A stretch of DNA of 64,000 nucleotides from Alkalibacter rhizosphaerae (GCF_017352215.1 NZ_CP071444.1:434001-498000), one strand, 5' to 3'; counted from the stretch's first letter, positions 50,953-60,227 are shown. Numbers and translations: made by a program. Notes: generated by a model not told the origin, from the letters alone.

Positions 50953-53353
50953 CCCGAAGCACCAGCCCCAGTTCTTCCTGACATGCTTCCAGGATCCTGT
51001 CCATTTGTTCTTTGATTTCCGGTTCTGTCAACGTTCGGTCTGTTGCTTGAAAATACAGGGAGTATGCAATGCTCTTCTTTCCGGATTGGATCTGTGCCCC
51101 CTGATACACATCAAAGAGCTCCACTTCCTTGAGCAATGTGCCCCCATTGTCAGAAATGACTTTTGCAATATCTCCTGCCGGAATCCCTTCATCGGCCAAG
51201 AATGCCAGGTCCCGATGAACGCCCGGATATTTTGGCAGCTCTTCAAAGCGGATCTCTCCGGTTCCATTTTCAAACAAAACATCCAGATCCAACTCTCCGA
51301 CATAGGTTCGTTTTGGTAGATCGTAGGTTTTCACCACTTTTGGATGAACTTCCCCAATGATCCCGATCTCCTTGCCATTTACATGGACCAAGGCATGGCG
51401 GTTGGGATGAAACATGGGATGATCCCCTTTTTCAAAAGATACGGATTGCATGGAGATCCTGGATTTTTCCAGCAGCATTTCCACGATCCCTTTCAGATCA
51501 AAAAATGTTGTCTCTCCATACATGCCCAAGGACATTTTTTTGGTTTCCACCGGCAATTTCGCATTTGAACTTCCTTTTTCATAAACTACTGCCGTTTCAT
51601 AAAAACTGCCTTCCGGAATATTTCTATTGAAGTTGTGGGATATGACCGGTAAAAGACCGGCGAACAAGGTTGTCCGCATCAATCGGTTCTCTTCCCCCAA
51701 AGGATTGAGCAATGGGATCGCATCTGCCATCCAGGAATGATCGGATCCAATATTCAGGTCCATCAATTTATTTTCACTGGTGAAAGAATAGGTCAAGATC
51801 TCATAGAAATTCTTGTCGGTCAAAACTTGCTTGAGATCCAGCTCGAAGCGTTGCCGCTTGGTTCTTCCGCCCTCTGTTGCCGTACCACTGATGATGGTGT
51901 TAGGTATGTTATTGTATCCATATAATCGGGCGATCTCTTCTGCAATGTCTTCCTTGATCTCCAGATCCTGACGGAAAGTGGGAACTTCGATCATCAGATC
52001 ATTCCCTTGAACCTCTACATCCAGATCCAGTCGTTCCAGCAAGGACGCCATCTTGTCGATTTCAAGGTCGATCCCGACAAAACGATTGACCCAGGGTCCG
52101 TCAACGACGATCCGTCGTTTGGATGGTGCCTCTGTGTAAACATCCAGTTTGCCTTTGATCAATTGACATACACCCATGTCCAGTAGAAGTTGTGCCGCAC
52201 GGTCTGCCGCAAAACCAGCCAGTTCCGGATCGATCCCCTTTTCAAACTTGGAGCTGGAATCGGTTCTGAAATTCAACCGCTTGCTGGTGTTGCGGACGTA
52301 ATTTTTATCGAAATTAGCAGACTCGATGACGATTTTTGAAGTCGTATCTTCGATATCTGAATTTTCGCCACCCATGACCCCTGCAATGGCCACCGGTTCT
52401 ATTCCATTGGTGATGACCAGATCCTGATTGGACAATATTCGTTTGTTTCCATCCAGGGTCACCACTGGTTCACCCTCTGTGGCATTTCGTACCAGGATCG
52501 TCTTGCTTCCTAGTTTGTCATAATCAAAAGCGTGAAGAGGCTGCCCCGTTTCCAGCATGACATAGTTGGTTACGTCCACAATGGCATTGATGGGTCGGAT
52601 CCCGCAATGGAGCAAACGATGCTGCATCCACAAAGGGGAAGGCCCGTTTTGCACCACATTCATCATTCTGGCTGTATACCTGGGACATCCCTGGGGATCG
52701 TCCACCTCGACAGACAGAAGATCCTGGATGGATCCCGTTCCGTCATTTTCGGAGATCTCCACTACAGGTAATACCAAATGCTCATCAAAAGTTGCGGCAG
52801 TTTCTCTTGCCATACCGATGACGGACTGGCAATCGGAACGATTTGCCGTCAATTCAAATTCCACCACCACGTCATCCAATCCAAGAATGGGTTTGGCATC
52901 TGTGCCAACTGGAACTTCATCCGTAATGATATATATGCCGTCGATCTCTTCTTTTGACATCAGAGAGGTATTCATTCCCAGTTCTCCGGCAGAACACATC
53001 ATTCCACTGGATTCCACTCCTCTCAAATCGGTGACTCCGATCTTCATTCCACCAATCAAGGTAGCGCCTGGCAGGGCGACCGGGATCAGCTGAGCTGGAG
53101 CAACGTTTTTTGCTCCGGTAACAATGGTCAATTCCTTGTCACCCACATCCACTTGACATATCACCAGTTTGTCTGCCTGCGGATGGGGCTCCACCTTCAA
53201 TATTCGACCAACAACGACTTTGGAGATCTCTTTCCCCACGTCAACGACAGATTCTACTTTACTGCCGGACATGGTCATGCGGTCGCTATATTCTTTGGGC
53301 GACATGCCCTCCATATCCACATAATCTTTCAACCAATTAAATGTTACATGCAT
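50945..53353 (-). CDS. pheT: Phenylalanyl-tRNA synthetase beta subunit
   Basis: An 802-residue PheT. Domains in order: tRNA-binding/EMAP-like (about 40-150, VVGRILKVEPHPQADKLVICQVDVG), B3/B4 editing region (TANRSDCQSVIGMARE), B5 (about 400-475), the catalytic-like core (LRMTT-type stretch as LMRTTLFAGLLPVI) and the C-terminal FDX-ACB anticodon-binding domain (FEELPKYPGVHRDLAFLAD). It forms an alpha2-beta2 enzyme with PheS. Start 53353 has GGGAGGACA and lies 15 bases after pheS. Confidence 0.96.
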   Translation of the reverse strand: MHVTFNWLKDYVDMEGMSPKEYSDRMTMSGSKVESVVDVGKEISKVVVGRILKVEPHPQADKLVICQVDVGDKELTIVTGAKNVAPAQLIPVALPGATLIGGMKIGVTDLRGVESSGMMCSAGELGMNTSLMSKEEIDGIYIITDEVPVGTDAKPILGLDDVVVEFELTANRSDCQSVIGMARETAATFDEHLVLPVVEISENDGTGSIQDLLSVEVDDPQGCPRYTARMMNVVQNGPSPLWMQHRLLHCGIRPINAIVDVTNYVMLETGQPLHAFDYDKLGSKTILVRNATEGEPVVTLDGNKRILSNQDLVITNGIEPVAIAGVMGGENSDIEDTTSKIVIESANFDKNYVRNTSKRLNFRTDSSSKFEKGIDPELAGFAADRAAQLLLDMGVCQLIKGKLDVYTEAPSKRRIVVDGPWVNRFVGIDLEIDKMASLLERLDLDVEVQGNDLMIEVPTFRQDLEIKEDIAEEIARLYGYNNIPNTIISGTATEGGRTKRQRFELDLKQVLTDKNFYEILTYSFTSENKLMDLNIGSDHSWMADAIPLLNPLGEENRLMRTTLFAGLLPVISHNFNRNIPEGSFYETAVVYEKGSSNAKLPVETKKMSLGMYGETTFFDLKGIVEMLLEKSRISMQSVSFEKGDHPMFHPNRHALVHVNGKEIGIIGEVHPKVVKTYDLPKRTYVGELDLDVLFENGTGEIRFEELPKYPGVHRDLAFLADEGIPAGDIAKVISDNGGTLLKEVELFDVYQGAQIQSGKKSIAYSLYFQATDRTLTEPEIKEQMDRILEACQEELGLVLRDA

Positions 53354-53368
53354 ATCTGTGTCCTCCCT

Positions 53369-54391
53369 CTATTTGAACTGCTGCAAGAAACGAATGTCGT
53401 TTTCGAACATCAAACGCAGATCGCCAATGCCATATTTGATCATGGCGATCCGATCCAATCCCATTCCAAACGCGAATCCGCTGTATTTTGTAGAATCGAT
53501 CCCACATACTTCCAAGACATTGGGATGGACCATGCCGCAGCCAAGGATCTCGATCCAGCCCGTATGGTTGCACACCCGACAGCCTTTTCCATGACAAACA
53601 AAGCAAGTCACGTCCATCTCCGCACTGGGTTCTGTGAAATAAAACTGGTGAGGCCGAAACTTGGTCTTCGTTTCCGGGCCAAACATTTCTTTTGCAAAAA
53701 GGTCCAGGGTCCCTTTCAAGTCACTCATGGTGATCCCCTCATCCACTACCAACCCTTCCGCCTGGTGAAACACCGGAGAATGGGTCGCATCGATCTCATC
53801 GGAACGATAAACCCTTCCCGGCGCCAAGATCCGGATCGGAGGTTTCCGGTCCATCATGGTTCGTACCTGGATAGGCGACGTTTGGGTTCGCAGAACCATG
53901 TTTTCATCCACATAAAAGGTATCCTGAAAATCACGGGACGTATGATCTTTTGGTATGTTGAGATGATCAAAATTGTATTCCGCCCATTCGATTTCGGGAC
54001 CTTCTTCTATGGTAAAACCCAATCCGATGAAAATATCACTTAAATGCTCTACAACGATGTTCAACGGATGACGGCTTCCCACTGCTTTTTTAGTTCCCGG
54101 CAACGTGATATCGATCACTTCTTTTGCAAAAGTCTCCTCATATTCCAGCTCGATGATCCGTTCCTTTTGTAATGCCATTCGATTTTCGATATCTTCCCGA
54201 ACTTCATTGGCCAATTTCCCCATCATGGGTCGTTCTTCCTTGCTGAGTTTTCCCATGTCCCGAAGCAGGGTCGTCAACTCCCCCTTTTTTCCCAGTACTT
54301 TTACCCGCAAGTCTTCCAGTACCTCCGATGAGGTCGCCTGGGCGATCTTTTCACCATACTGCTGTTGGATCTGTTTTAGCTTGTCTTTCAT
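53369..54391 (-). CDS. pheS: Phenylalanyl-tRNA synthetase alpha subunit
   Basis: A 340-residue PheS. An N-terminal coiled coil (about 1-90) precedes the class II catalytic core with motif 2 ([28 protein letters not shown]), [16 protein letters not shown] and motif 3 [22 protein letters not shown]. Start 54391 follows AAGGGAGA; the frame is open upstream but that DNA is the T-box leader. Expression should be induced by uncharged tRNA-Phe. Confidence 0.96.
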   Translation of the reverse strand: MKDKLKQIQQQYGEKIAQATSSEVLEDLRVKVLGKKGELTTLLRDMGKLSKEERPMMGKLANEVREDIENRMALQKERIIELEYEETFAKEVIDITLPGTKKAVGSRHPLNIVVEHLSDIFIGLGFTIEEGPEIEWAEYNFDHLNIPKDHTSRDFQDTFYVDENMVLRTQTSPIQVRTMMDRKPPIRILAPGRVYRSDEIDATHSPVFHQAEGLVVDEGITMSDLKGTLDLFAKEMFGPETKTKFRPHQFYFTEPSAEMDVTCFVCHGKGCRVCNHTGWIEILGCGMVHPNVLEVCGIDSTKYSGFAFGMGLDRIAMIKYGIGDLRLMFENDIRFLQQFK

Positions 54392-54419
54392 GTTCGTCTC
54401 CCTTCCTTTTCCATCAAAA

Positions 54420-54658
54420 TAAAAAAATCCCCTGCTCTCGCAAGGGACGATATAAACCGCGGTGCCACCCATGTTGATACAAAATGCGTATCCACTTGAA
54501 ATATAACGGCTGTGCCGGCGAAATGTACTTGTTTTCCAATTCGCACTCCGGAGTGAATTTCAACCTGGTTTCATAAGAATTCTTTCAGCTGTTGAATTCT
54601 CTCTCTTAAAAAAACCGTTTGGTCTCCCGTCTCCATCATCATTTTTTTTATGCAATTA
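54420..54658 (-). promoter_or_regulatory. T-box leader of pheST
   Basis: The minus strand contains the T-box core GGGTGGCACCGCGGTT (about 54458-54473), followed by the terminator TCCCTTGC-GAGA-GCAGGGGA plus seven T (54427-54449). Upstream are the stem I region and purine-rich loops typical of these leaders. Several TTC triplets could be the Phe specifier; one in GAAATTCACTCC (about 54558) is a candidate but was not resolved by folding. Uncharged tRNA-Phe should stabilise the antiterminator and switch on pheST. Confidence 0.93.
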
Positions 54659-54664
54659 TAAGAA

Positions 54665-54692
54665 ATTATAACACGCTTGTTAAAAATGTCAA
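54665..54692 (-). promoter_or_regulatory. Promoter of the pheST T-box transcript
   Basis: TTGACA (54687-54692), 16-base spacer, TATAAT (54665-54670) on the minus strand; both boxes are perfect. The -35 overlaps the stop of the methyltransferase gene. Confidence 0.9.
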
Positions 54693-55480
54693 GAAATCTC
54701 TCCGAAATGGTACAATAGGATCCCTGCTGCAATGGAAACGTTCAAGGATTCCACTTTCCCGTGCATGGGGATCTTCACATTTTTATCGCTCTGTTCCAGT
54801 ATTTCTTCACGGATCCCGGATCCTTCATTTCCTAAAATCAATACATGTGGTTGCTTTCTTTCCATGGAACGGTAATCCACACTATTGTTCAATGCTGCCG
54901 AAATGACATAAAATCCATTACCTTTCAAAAACGGCAACACGTCATCGCCTTTGGCTTCACAGGCAACTTTCATGGTCACCACGCTGCCCATGGTAGACCG
55001 GATGGTTTTTGGATTGAACAAATCGGCACAGCCCATGCCGCATACCACCAAATCATAGCCAGCAGCCTCCGCTGTGCGTATGATGGTACCCAGATTCCCC
55101 GGATCTTGCACTCGGTCCAAAAACAGGATCTGTTTCAAACTATCGTCCCATAAAAAGTCAAAATCTGTAGACGGTTTTTTAGCAACTGCCAAAACTCCCT
55201 GGGGACTTTCCGTTTCGTACAAGGGTTGCAGCAATTCGTCCTCCACAATAAATATATTATCCTCCGGGAAATCGATTTGATCCAGAAAAGACAAACGACC
55301 TCTGTCAAATTGGGTCTTTTCCAAGTAGATCCCATCTATGGTGGATTGCTCGGTCAAAGCCAGTTCGATGGATTTGAATCCCTCCAAAAGGTATTCTCCA
55401 AACCGGTCACGATATTTTTTGCTTTTCAATTTCTTCAATCTTTTAAGTTTTGTGTTTTGACTGCTGGAGATTCCCATCAT
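54689..55480 (-). CDS. SpoU/TrmH-family RNA 2'-O-ribose methyltransferase
   Basis: A 263-residue SPOUT methyltransferase. An N-terminal substrate-binding domain (KLKSKKYRDRFGEYLLEGFKSIELAL) precedes the knot fold with motif 1 DRVQDPGNLGTIIRTAEAAG, motif 2 LILGNEGSGIREEIL and motif 3 IPMHGKVESLNVSIAAGILLY. This YsgA-like type modifies 23S rRNA or tRNA; the exact target is not evident. Location next to pheST is common in Firmicutes. Start at 55480 (ATGATG) is a choice; TTG 55492 is possible. Confidence 0.9.
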   Translation of the reverse strand: MMGISSSQNTKLKRLKKLKSKKYRDRFGEYLLEGFKSIELALTEQSTIDGIYLEKTQFDRGRLSFLDQIDFPEDNIFIVEDELLQPLYETESPQGVLAVAKKPSTDFDFLWDDSLKQILFLDRVQDPGNLGTIIRTAEAAGYDLVVCGMGCADLFNPKTIRSTMGSVVTMKVACEAKGDDVLPFLKGNGFYVISAALNNSVDYRSMERKQPHVLILGNEGSGIREEILEQSDKNVKIPMHGKVESLNVSIAAGILLYHFGEIS

Positions 55481-55481
55481 T

Positions 55482-56135
55482 CTACTTCTCAAGCCCCTGC
55501 AATTTGATCAGATCGGAGTTTTCTCCGACGACAATAAGGACATCTTCCTTGAAGATAGGATCGGTGGCTGCTGGAGAAATGACGATTCCAGATTCCCTCT
55601 TGATCGCTATGACATTGACTCCATATCGGGCACGCAGATCCAATTGGGTCAAGGTCTTTTGATTCCATGATTTTGGCACTAGGATCTCCTGAACGCTGTG
55701 GGTCGGGTCCAGTTCGATCAAATCCAGAATGTTGCTGCTGGCAATGTGTTGGGCCACTCTTCTTCCCATGTCCCTTTCCGGCAAAAACACTTTCTCCACT
55801 CCGATTTTCTGCAACACTTTTGCATGCTGTTCGTTTTGCGCTTTTGCGTAGATCTCCTTGATCCCCAGATCCTGCAAATGAAGCACCGTCATCAAGCTGG
55901 CATGGATGTCGGAGGCGATGGATACCACCGCAACGTCAATATTTTTTAAACCGATGGACCGCAGAGTACTTATGTCCGTCGAATCTGCCTGGACGGCAAA
56001 AGTGACCAGGTCCGCTATTCCTTTAATGATTTCTTCATCTTTATCGATGGCCAGCACATCATAACCTTGTTCGTACAATTTCGTTGCAAGGCTGTATCCA
56101 AAACGGCCAAGTCCCAATACTGCAAATTGTTTCAT
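55482..56135 (-). CDS. KtrA/TrkA potassium uptake regulator
   Basis: A 217-residue RCK protein. The N-terminal Rossmann domain has AVLGLGRFGYSLATKLYEQGYDVLAIDKD with nucleotide-binding glycines at residues 8, 10 and 13; the C-terminal RCK_C (about 135-217) includes QLDLRARYGVNVIAIKRESG. It forms a gating ring that controls the neighbouring KtrB-type channel in response to ATP/ADP or c-di-AMP. GGAGG precedes ATG 56135, 26 bases after the channel gene. Confidence 0.93.
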   Translation of the reverse strand: MKQFAVLGLGRFGYSLATKLYEQGYDVLAIDKDEEIIKGIADLVTFAVQADSTDISTLRSIGLKNIDVAVVSIASDIHASLMTVLHLQDLGIKEIYAKAQNEQHAKVLQKIGVEKVFLPERDMGRRVAQHIASSNILDLIELDPTHSVQEILVPKSWNQKTLTQLDLRARYGVNVIAIKRESGIVISPAATDPIFKEDVLIVVGENSDLIKLQGLEK

Positions 56136-56161
56136 GTCACATCTGCCTCCTTGTTTGATGA

Positions 56162-57526
56162 TTATACAATAACTTTTCCATCCGGATAACGATATTTTCC
56201 GGACTCTTTGGAAGATTGGATTTCGCTGATCGCAAATGCGATAGTCAGTGGACCGACCCGACCAACAAACATGGTAAGCATGATCATCAATCTGCCTACA
56301 ACTGTCAGCTCTGTGGTGATCCCCATACTCAGTCCTACTGTTCCAAAAGCAGAAACAGCTTCGAAAACGATCTCTGTCAGTCCGGCTGCTTCTGTGGTGG
56401 ACAAGATCAGGATATCAACAAACAACAGTCCCAAGCCGATCATCGTCAAGGCCAAGGCTCTTCGTACCGTGTCTGCATTGATGGTCCTTCCAAACACTTC
56501 CGTATCTTGTCTCCCTTTCAACACACTGATCAAGGAAAAAAGCAGAACTCCTACGGTAGTGGTTTTGACACCTCCAGCCGTCGATCCAGGCGATCCTCCG
56601 ATAAACATCAACAAAATAACCAGGAATAGCGAACCAGTAGACAAACTCGCAATATCCAAAGTATTGAATCCCGCCGTTCGTGGCGTCATGGACATGAACA
56701 GGGTAGAAAGGGCCTTTCCCTGTACCGGCAGCTGAGACATGGTATTGTTCTTTTCCAGTAAAAAAAGGATGATCCCAGAACCGACCAACAAAACCCCTGT
56801 CAGTGTCAATACTATTTTTGAATGAAATTGCAGTCGCTTCCACTTTCGAGTTTCAAATACGTCGTGTACAACGGAAAAACCCAGTCCCCCCATAATAACC
56901 AGAAAAGAAATGGTCAAATTGACGATGGGATCATTCACATAGGGCGTCAAACTCTGAAAGTTGCCGATCAAATCGAATCCGGCATTGCAAAATGCAGATA
57001 TGGAATGAAAAACGGACAAGACCAGTCCATGTTGCCATCCATACTCCGGTACAAACACAAGAGAAAGAAGGACTGCTCCACCCAACTCCATGATAACGGT
57101 AAAAATCAAGATATAGCGAACAAATCGTACAATCCCTTCCAACGTATTGCTGTTTAAGGAGTCTTTGATCAATAGGCGTTCTCGCAGGGTGATCCTTTTT
57201 CCTGCAATCAAAAAGATCAATGTTGCCATGGTCATGAATCCAAGTCCTCCGATTTGAATGAGCATCAAAATAACGCCTTGTCCAAATCCAGACCAATAGG
57301 TGGCTGTATCCACCACCACCAGGCCGGTAACACAAACTGCCGATGTGGCTGTAAACAATGCTGTAACCAAGTCGGTCCCTGTCCCGGACGCAGAAGACAC
57401 TGGCAATGTCAGCAAGGTTGCTCCAAGCAAGATCAAAATCCCGAATCCAATAACGAGAATTTGCGGAGGTCGCAATCGTTTTCTCTTGAAAATGTAGCCT
57501 ATCCAGCTTGCTAAGATTCTTTTCAT
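56162..57526 (-). CDS. KtrB/TrkH-type potassium transporter subunit
   Basis: A 454-residue polytopic channel with the four M1-P-M2 repeats of the Trk/Ktr/HKT family. The filter glycines are visible in TSAVCVTGLVVVD, SISAFCNAGFDLIG, TPRTAGFNTLDI and SAFGTVGLSMGI. The membrane subunit works with the RCK protein encoded downstream. The length suggests KtrB rather than longer TrkH. Start 57526 has AAGGAGG at good spacing. A TATAAT at 57555-57560 (minus strand) is a probable -10 box. Confidence 0.93.
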   Translation of the reverse strand: MKRILASWIGYIFKRKRLRPPQILVIGFGILILLGATLLTLPVSSASGTGTDLVTALFTATSAVCVTGLVVVDTATYWSGFGQGVILMLIQIGGLGFMTMATLIFLIAGKRITLRERLLIKDSLNSNTLEGIVRFVRYILIFTVIMELGGAVLLSLVFVPEYGWQHGLVLSVFHSISAFCNAGFDLIGNFQSLTPYVNDPIVNLTISFLVIMGGLGFSVVHDVFETRKWKRLQFHSKIVLTLTGVLLVGSGIILFLLEKNNTMSQLPVQGKALSTLFMSMTPRTAGFNTLDIASLSTGSLFLVILLMFIGGSPGSTAGGVKTTTVGVLLFSLISVLKGRQDTEVFGRTINADTVRRALALTMIGLGLLFVDILILSTTEAAGLTEIVFEAVSAFGTVGLSMGITTELTVVGRLMIMLTMFVGRVGPLTIAFAISEIQSSKESGKYRYPDGKVIV

Positions 57527-57602
57527 TCCAGCCTCCTTCACCCCATTTGCATTAATTATAACACATCCTTTTCCCCTCTCGGTCAGGAAGGTTTCACAAT
57601 AA

Positions 57603-57631
57603 GAAAAAAAGACCGGACTTTGCCGGTCTTT
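57603..57631 (-). terminator. Terminator after tRNA-Leu
   Basis: Minus-strand stem AAAGACCGG-CAAAGT-CCGGTCTTT followed by TTTT, a few bases after the tRNA 3' end. Confidence 0.92.
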
Positions 57632-57642
57632 ACATTTCTTTA

Positions 57643-57729
<87 letters not shown>

Positions 57730-57745
57730 AACAACCAATGAATGT

Positions 57746-57774
57746 ATGATAACACAAAACTATTATTATTTCAA
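57746..57774 (-). promoter_or_regulatory. tRNA-Leu promoter
   Basis: TTGAAA (57769-57774), 17-base spacer, TATCAT (57746-57751) on the minus strand, 17 bases before the tRNA 5' end. It faces away from the plus-strand promoter of the next gene. Confidence 0.78.
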
Positions 57775-57802
57775 AACATTTGTTTTATTTTTATACCAAT
57801 AG

Positions 57803-57808
57803 GGGTAT
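57803..57808 (+). promoter_or_regulatory. Likely -10 box for the small Cys-rich gene
   Basis: TATAAT on the plus strand about 30 bases before the AAGGAGGT ribosome site of the gene at 57841; the -35 (TTTATT at 16 bases) is weak. Confidence 0.55.
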
Positions 57809-57840
57809 AATTATTTTATTACATACTCAAGGAGGTCACC

Positions 57841-58155
57841 ATGTCAAAAGTATATGTGAATCCAGGTGTTTGCGGTTTGGAAACTACCATACTCGTCGAA
57901 AAATCAGGACGAAGCGACCTAAAAATCACCTTGGACACCAAATGCCCCTACATCAAAAATATGGAACCAGATCTGCAGGAATTGGACGCTTACACAGAGT
58001 GCTTCAGCAAATTTGGCGATTCTGCCGTTTATGAATCCGCCAATCGAAATTGCAAGCATCTGGCTTGTCCCGTTCCAAGTGCCATCATCAAGGCCATTGA
58101 AGTGGAAAGCGGTTTGGCTTTACCCAGGGAAGTTCAATTTATCATTGAAAAATAG
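57841..58155 (+). CDS. Small cysteine-rich protein of unknown function
   Basis: A 104-residue protein with cysteines at about residues 11, 35, 54, 71 and 76 (NPGVCGLETTI, DTKCPYIKNM, TECFSKFG, NCKHLACPVPSAIIKAIEVE). From memory this resembles a family annotated DUF6951 in Clostridia and archaea, but the name is uncertain. The spaced cysteines suggest a metal or Fe-S site, or a redox role. It has an ideal AAGGAGGT site, a -10 box and a terminator of its own, so it is an independent plus-strand gene. Confidence 0.82.
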   Translation: MSKVYVNPGVCGLETTILVEKSGRSDLKITLDTKCPYIKNMEPDLQELDAYTECFSKFGDSAVYESANRNCKHLACPVPSAIIKAIEVESGLALPREVQFIIEK

Positions 58156-58181
58156 CGGACCATTCGGCCCGCCATTTTTTT
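58155..58181 (+). terminator. Terminator after the small Cys-rich gene
   Basis: Plus-strand stem GCGGACC-ATTC-GGCCCGC (one mismatch) followed by CATTTTTTT, directly at the stop codon. Confidence 0.8.
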
Positions 58182-58195
58182 ACTCTTTCTTTTGA

Positions 58196-59533
58196 TTACA
58201 ATAAAATATAAACCAGGAACAGGAGTGCTACAAAATACATTACCGGATGAATATCCTTTTTCTTTCCACTCAACAACTTGATCAGAACATAAGATACGCC
58301 TCCGAAGGCAAGGCCATCGGAAATGCTGTAGGCAAGAGGCATCATGATGATGGTCAAGAATGCCGGAAGAGCTTCAGAATAATCCGTAAAATCGATATCC
58401 ACCACGTGTTCGATCATAAATAAACCTACAATGATCAGGGCAGGAGCTGTCGCAAAGGATGGGATCACGGATATGACGGGACTAAAGATCAAAGCCAACA
58501 AGAACAAAATTCCTGTCGTCATAGCCGTCAAACCTGTTCTTCCTCCATCTGCAACACCGGAAGCACTTTCCACGTAAGTCGTCGTTGTAGATGTCCCCAA
58601 AACGGCACCGGCAGTCGTTGCAATGGCATCTGCCATCAGCGCTTGCTTTACTTTCGGCAATTCTCCTTTTTCATTCAAAAACCCGGCTTTAGTAGACACA
58701 CCGATCAATGTACCCAGTGTATCGAAAAGATCCACAAACAAGAAGGTAAATATGACCATCACAAAATTGATGGACAACACCTGAGAAAATTCAAATTTAA
58801 AAAAGATCGGCGCCAGAGAAGGCGGTGTCGATACGATGCCGGACGGGATCAAAGAGAACATCCCCATGTCAGGATTTACAATGTAAAGTCCCGTCAGCTG
58901 GCATATAACACCTAAGACGTAGGTTGCCAGGATACCCCAAAGAATAGCTCCCCGTACTTTTTTTACCAGCAGCAGTACCGTTAAAATAACGCCAAACAGG
59001 GTCAATACGGTCGTGATCTCTTTGATGTTTCCCAAGGCCAGCAACGTCGCGTCATCGTTGACGATGATCCCCGAGTTTTGCAGACCGATAAATGTTATGA
59101 ACAGACCGATCCCGACACTCACCGCTTTTTTCAGTGTTTGTGGAATGGCATTGAACAAAGCTTCCCTTACATTAAAAAAGCTCAAAAGAATAAAAATAAT
59201 ACCTTCAGCAAAAATTGCAGTCAACGCCAACTGCCAGCTGTATCCCATTTGTCCAACGACAACAAATGCAAAATAAGCATTCAATCCCATCCCAGGTGCC
59301 AAAGCAAATGGGTAATTTGCATATAATGCCATGACAAATGTTCCGATGGCTGCCGCCAGCGCCGTAGCTGTGATCAATGCGTTGAAGTCCATTCCTGTAG
59401 CAGACAAGATACTTGGATTGACGATCAAAATATACGCCATTGTCATGAAAGTAGTGATCCCTGCCATTACCTCTGTTCGAATGGTAGTATCGTTCTCTTT
59501 CAGTTTAAACCTTTTTTCTAAAAATGCTCTCAT
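58196..59533 (-). CDS. AzgA/NCS2-family purine permease
   Basis: A 445-residue transporter with about twelve to thirteen membrane segments. Family motifs are AGITTFMTMAYILIVNPSIL, FALAPGMGLNAYFAFVVVG, FLFVDLFDTLGTLIGVSTKAG, LGTSTTTTYVESASGVADGGRTGLTA and FTDYSEALPAFLTIIMMPLAYSISDGLAFG. It is probably a proton-coupled importer of hypoxanthine, guanine or adenine (PbuG/PbuO type). Start 59533 has GAAGGAGG. There is a TAGAAT -10 at about 59560, and the leader is too short for a purine riboswitch. Confidence 0.93.
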   Translation of the reverse strand: MRAFLEKRFKLKENDTTIRTEVMAGITTFMTMAYILIVNPSILSATGMDFNALITATALAAAIGTFVMALYANYPFALAPGMGLNAYFAFVVVGQMGYSWQLALTAIFAEGIIFILLSFFNVREALFNAIPQTLKKAVSVGIGLFITFIGLQNSGIIVNDDATLLALGNIKEITTVLTLFGVILTVLLLVKKVRGAILWGILATYVLGVICQLTGLYIVNPDMGMFSLIPSGIVSTPPSLAPIFFKFEFSQVLSINFVMVIFTFLFVDLFDTLGTLIGVSTKAGFLNEKGELPKVKQALMADAIATTAGAVLGTSTTTTYVESASGVADGGRTGLTAMTTGILFLLALIFSPVISVIPSFATAPALIIVGLFMIEHVVDIDFTDYSEALPAFLTIIMMPLAYSISDGLAFGGVSYVLIKLLSGKKKDIHPVMYFVALLFLVYILL

Positions 59534-59605
59534 TTCTGCCTCCTTCAAGTTAGTTTAAAACCATTAATATTCTATCACATCCTGAAGAAAACATGAATAT
59601 TTTTC

Positions 59606-59636
59606 ATAAAAAAAAGCCTTTCGTTCGTGAAAGGCC
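59606..59636 (-). terminator. Terminator of the rRNA-tRNA transcript
   Basis: Minus-strand stem GCCTTTC-ACGAAC-GAAAGGC (59629-59635 with 59616-59622) followed by eight T, just after tRNA-Lys. Confidence 0.93.
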
Positions 59637-59646
59637 GATCTACAAA

Positions 59647-59722
59647 TGGTGACCCATCCGCGACTCGAACGCGGGACACCCTGATTAAAAGTCAGGTGCT
59701 CTGCCAACTGAGCTAATGGGTC
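59647..59722 (-). tRNA. tRNA-Lys (TTT)
   Basis: A 76-base tRNA with CCA encoded; anticodon loop CTTTTAA in stem CCTGA/TCAGG gives anticodon TTT. T-loop GTTCGAGTC. Last tRNA of the rRNA operon. Confidence 0.96.
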
Positions 59723-59726
59723 AAAA

Positions 59727-59811
59727 TGGTGGGGGAAGGTGGATTCGAACCACCGAAGGCGCTGCCAACAGATTTACAGTCTGCCCCCTTTGGCCACTCG
59801 GGAATTCCCCC
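59727..59811 (-). tRNA. tRNA-Tyr (GTA)
   Basis: An 85-base class II tRNA with CCA and long variable arm; anticodon loop CTGTAAA gives GTA. Acceptor GGGGGAA pairs with TTCCCCC. Confidence 0.96.
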
Positions 59812-59819
59812 TAAATAAA

Positions 59820-59894
59820 TGGAGCTGGTGATAGGAATCGAACCTACAACCTGCTGATTACAAGTCAGCTGCTCTACCGTTGAGCCACACCAGC
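59820..59894 (-). tRNA. tRNA-Thr (TGT)
   Basis: A 75-base tRNA with CCA; anticodon loop CTTGTAA in stem GCTGA/TCAGC gives TGT. Acceptor GCTGGTG pairs with CACCAGC. Confidence 0.96.
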
Positions 59895-59928
59895 GTATGA
59901 AATGATTATTGGTTTGTCAAAATAAAAA

Positions 59929-60005
59929 TGGCGACCTGGAAGGGACTCGAACCCTCGACCTCCAGCGTGACAGGCTGGCATTCTAACCAACTGAACTACC
60001 AGGCC
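59929..60005 (-). tRNA. tRNA-Asp (GTC)
   Basis: A 77-base tRNA with CCA; anticodon loop CTGTCAC in stem CCAGC/GCTGG gives GTC. The 65-base gap upstream to tRNA-Glu contains two small hairpins. Confidence 0.96.
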
Positions 60006-60070
60006 GCAGTAAGTCACAAGCGAACTTGGACTTAAATATTTGTCTGCAAGCAGACTGTGTTAAGACAAAT

Positions 60071-60145
60071 TGGTGACCCCTAGGGGACTCGAACCCCTGT
60101 TACCGCCGTGAAAGGGCGGTGTCTTAACCGCTTGACCAAGGGGCC
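60071..60145 (-). tRNA. tRNA-Glu (TTC)
   Basis: A 75-base tRNA with CCA; anticodon loop CTTTCAC in stem CCGCC/GGCGG gives TTC. Confidence 0.96.
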
Positions 60146-60148
60146 AAA

Positions 60149-60223
60149 TGGCTCCCCAGGCTGGATTCGAACCAGCAGCCTACCGGTTAACAGCCGGTTG
60201 CTCCACCATTGAGCTACTGAGGA
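60149..60223 (-). tRNA. tRNA-Asn (GTT)
   Basis: A 75-base tRNA with CCA; anticodon loop CTGTTAA in stem CCGG/CCGG gives GTT. It follows 5S rRNA by four bases. Confidence 0.96.
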
Positions 60224-60227
60224 ATGG

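Noticed and set aside
59534-59605. Purine riboswitch before the purine permease gene
   Set aside because: The leader between the likely -10 box and the start is only a few dozen bases and has no three-way-junction pattern.
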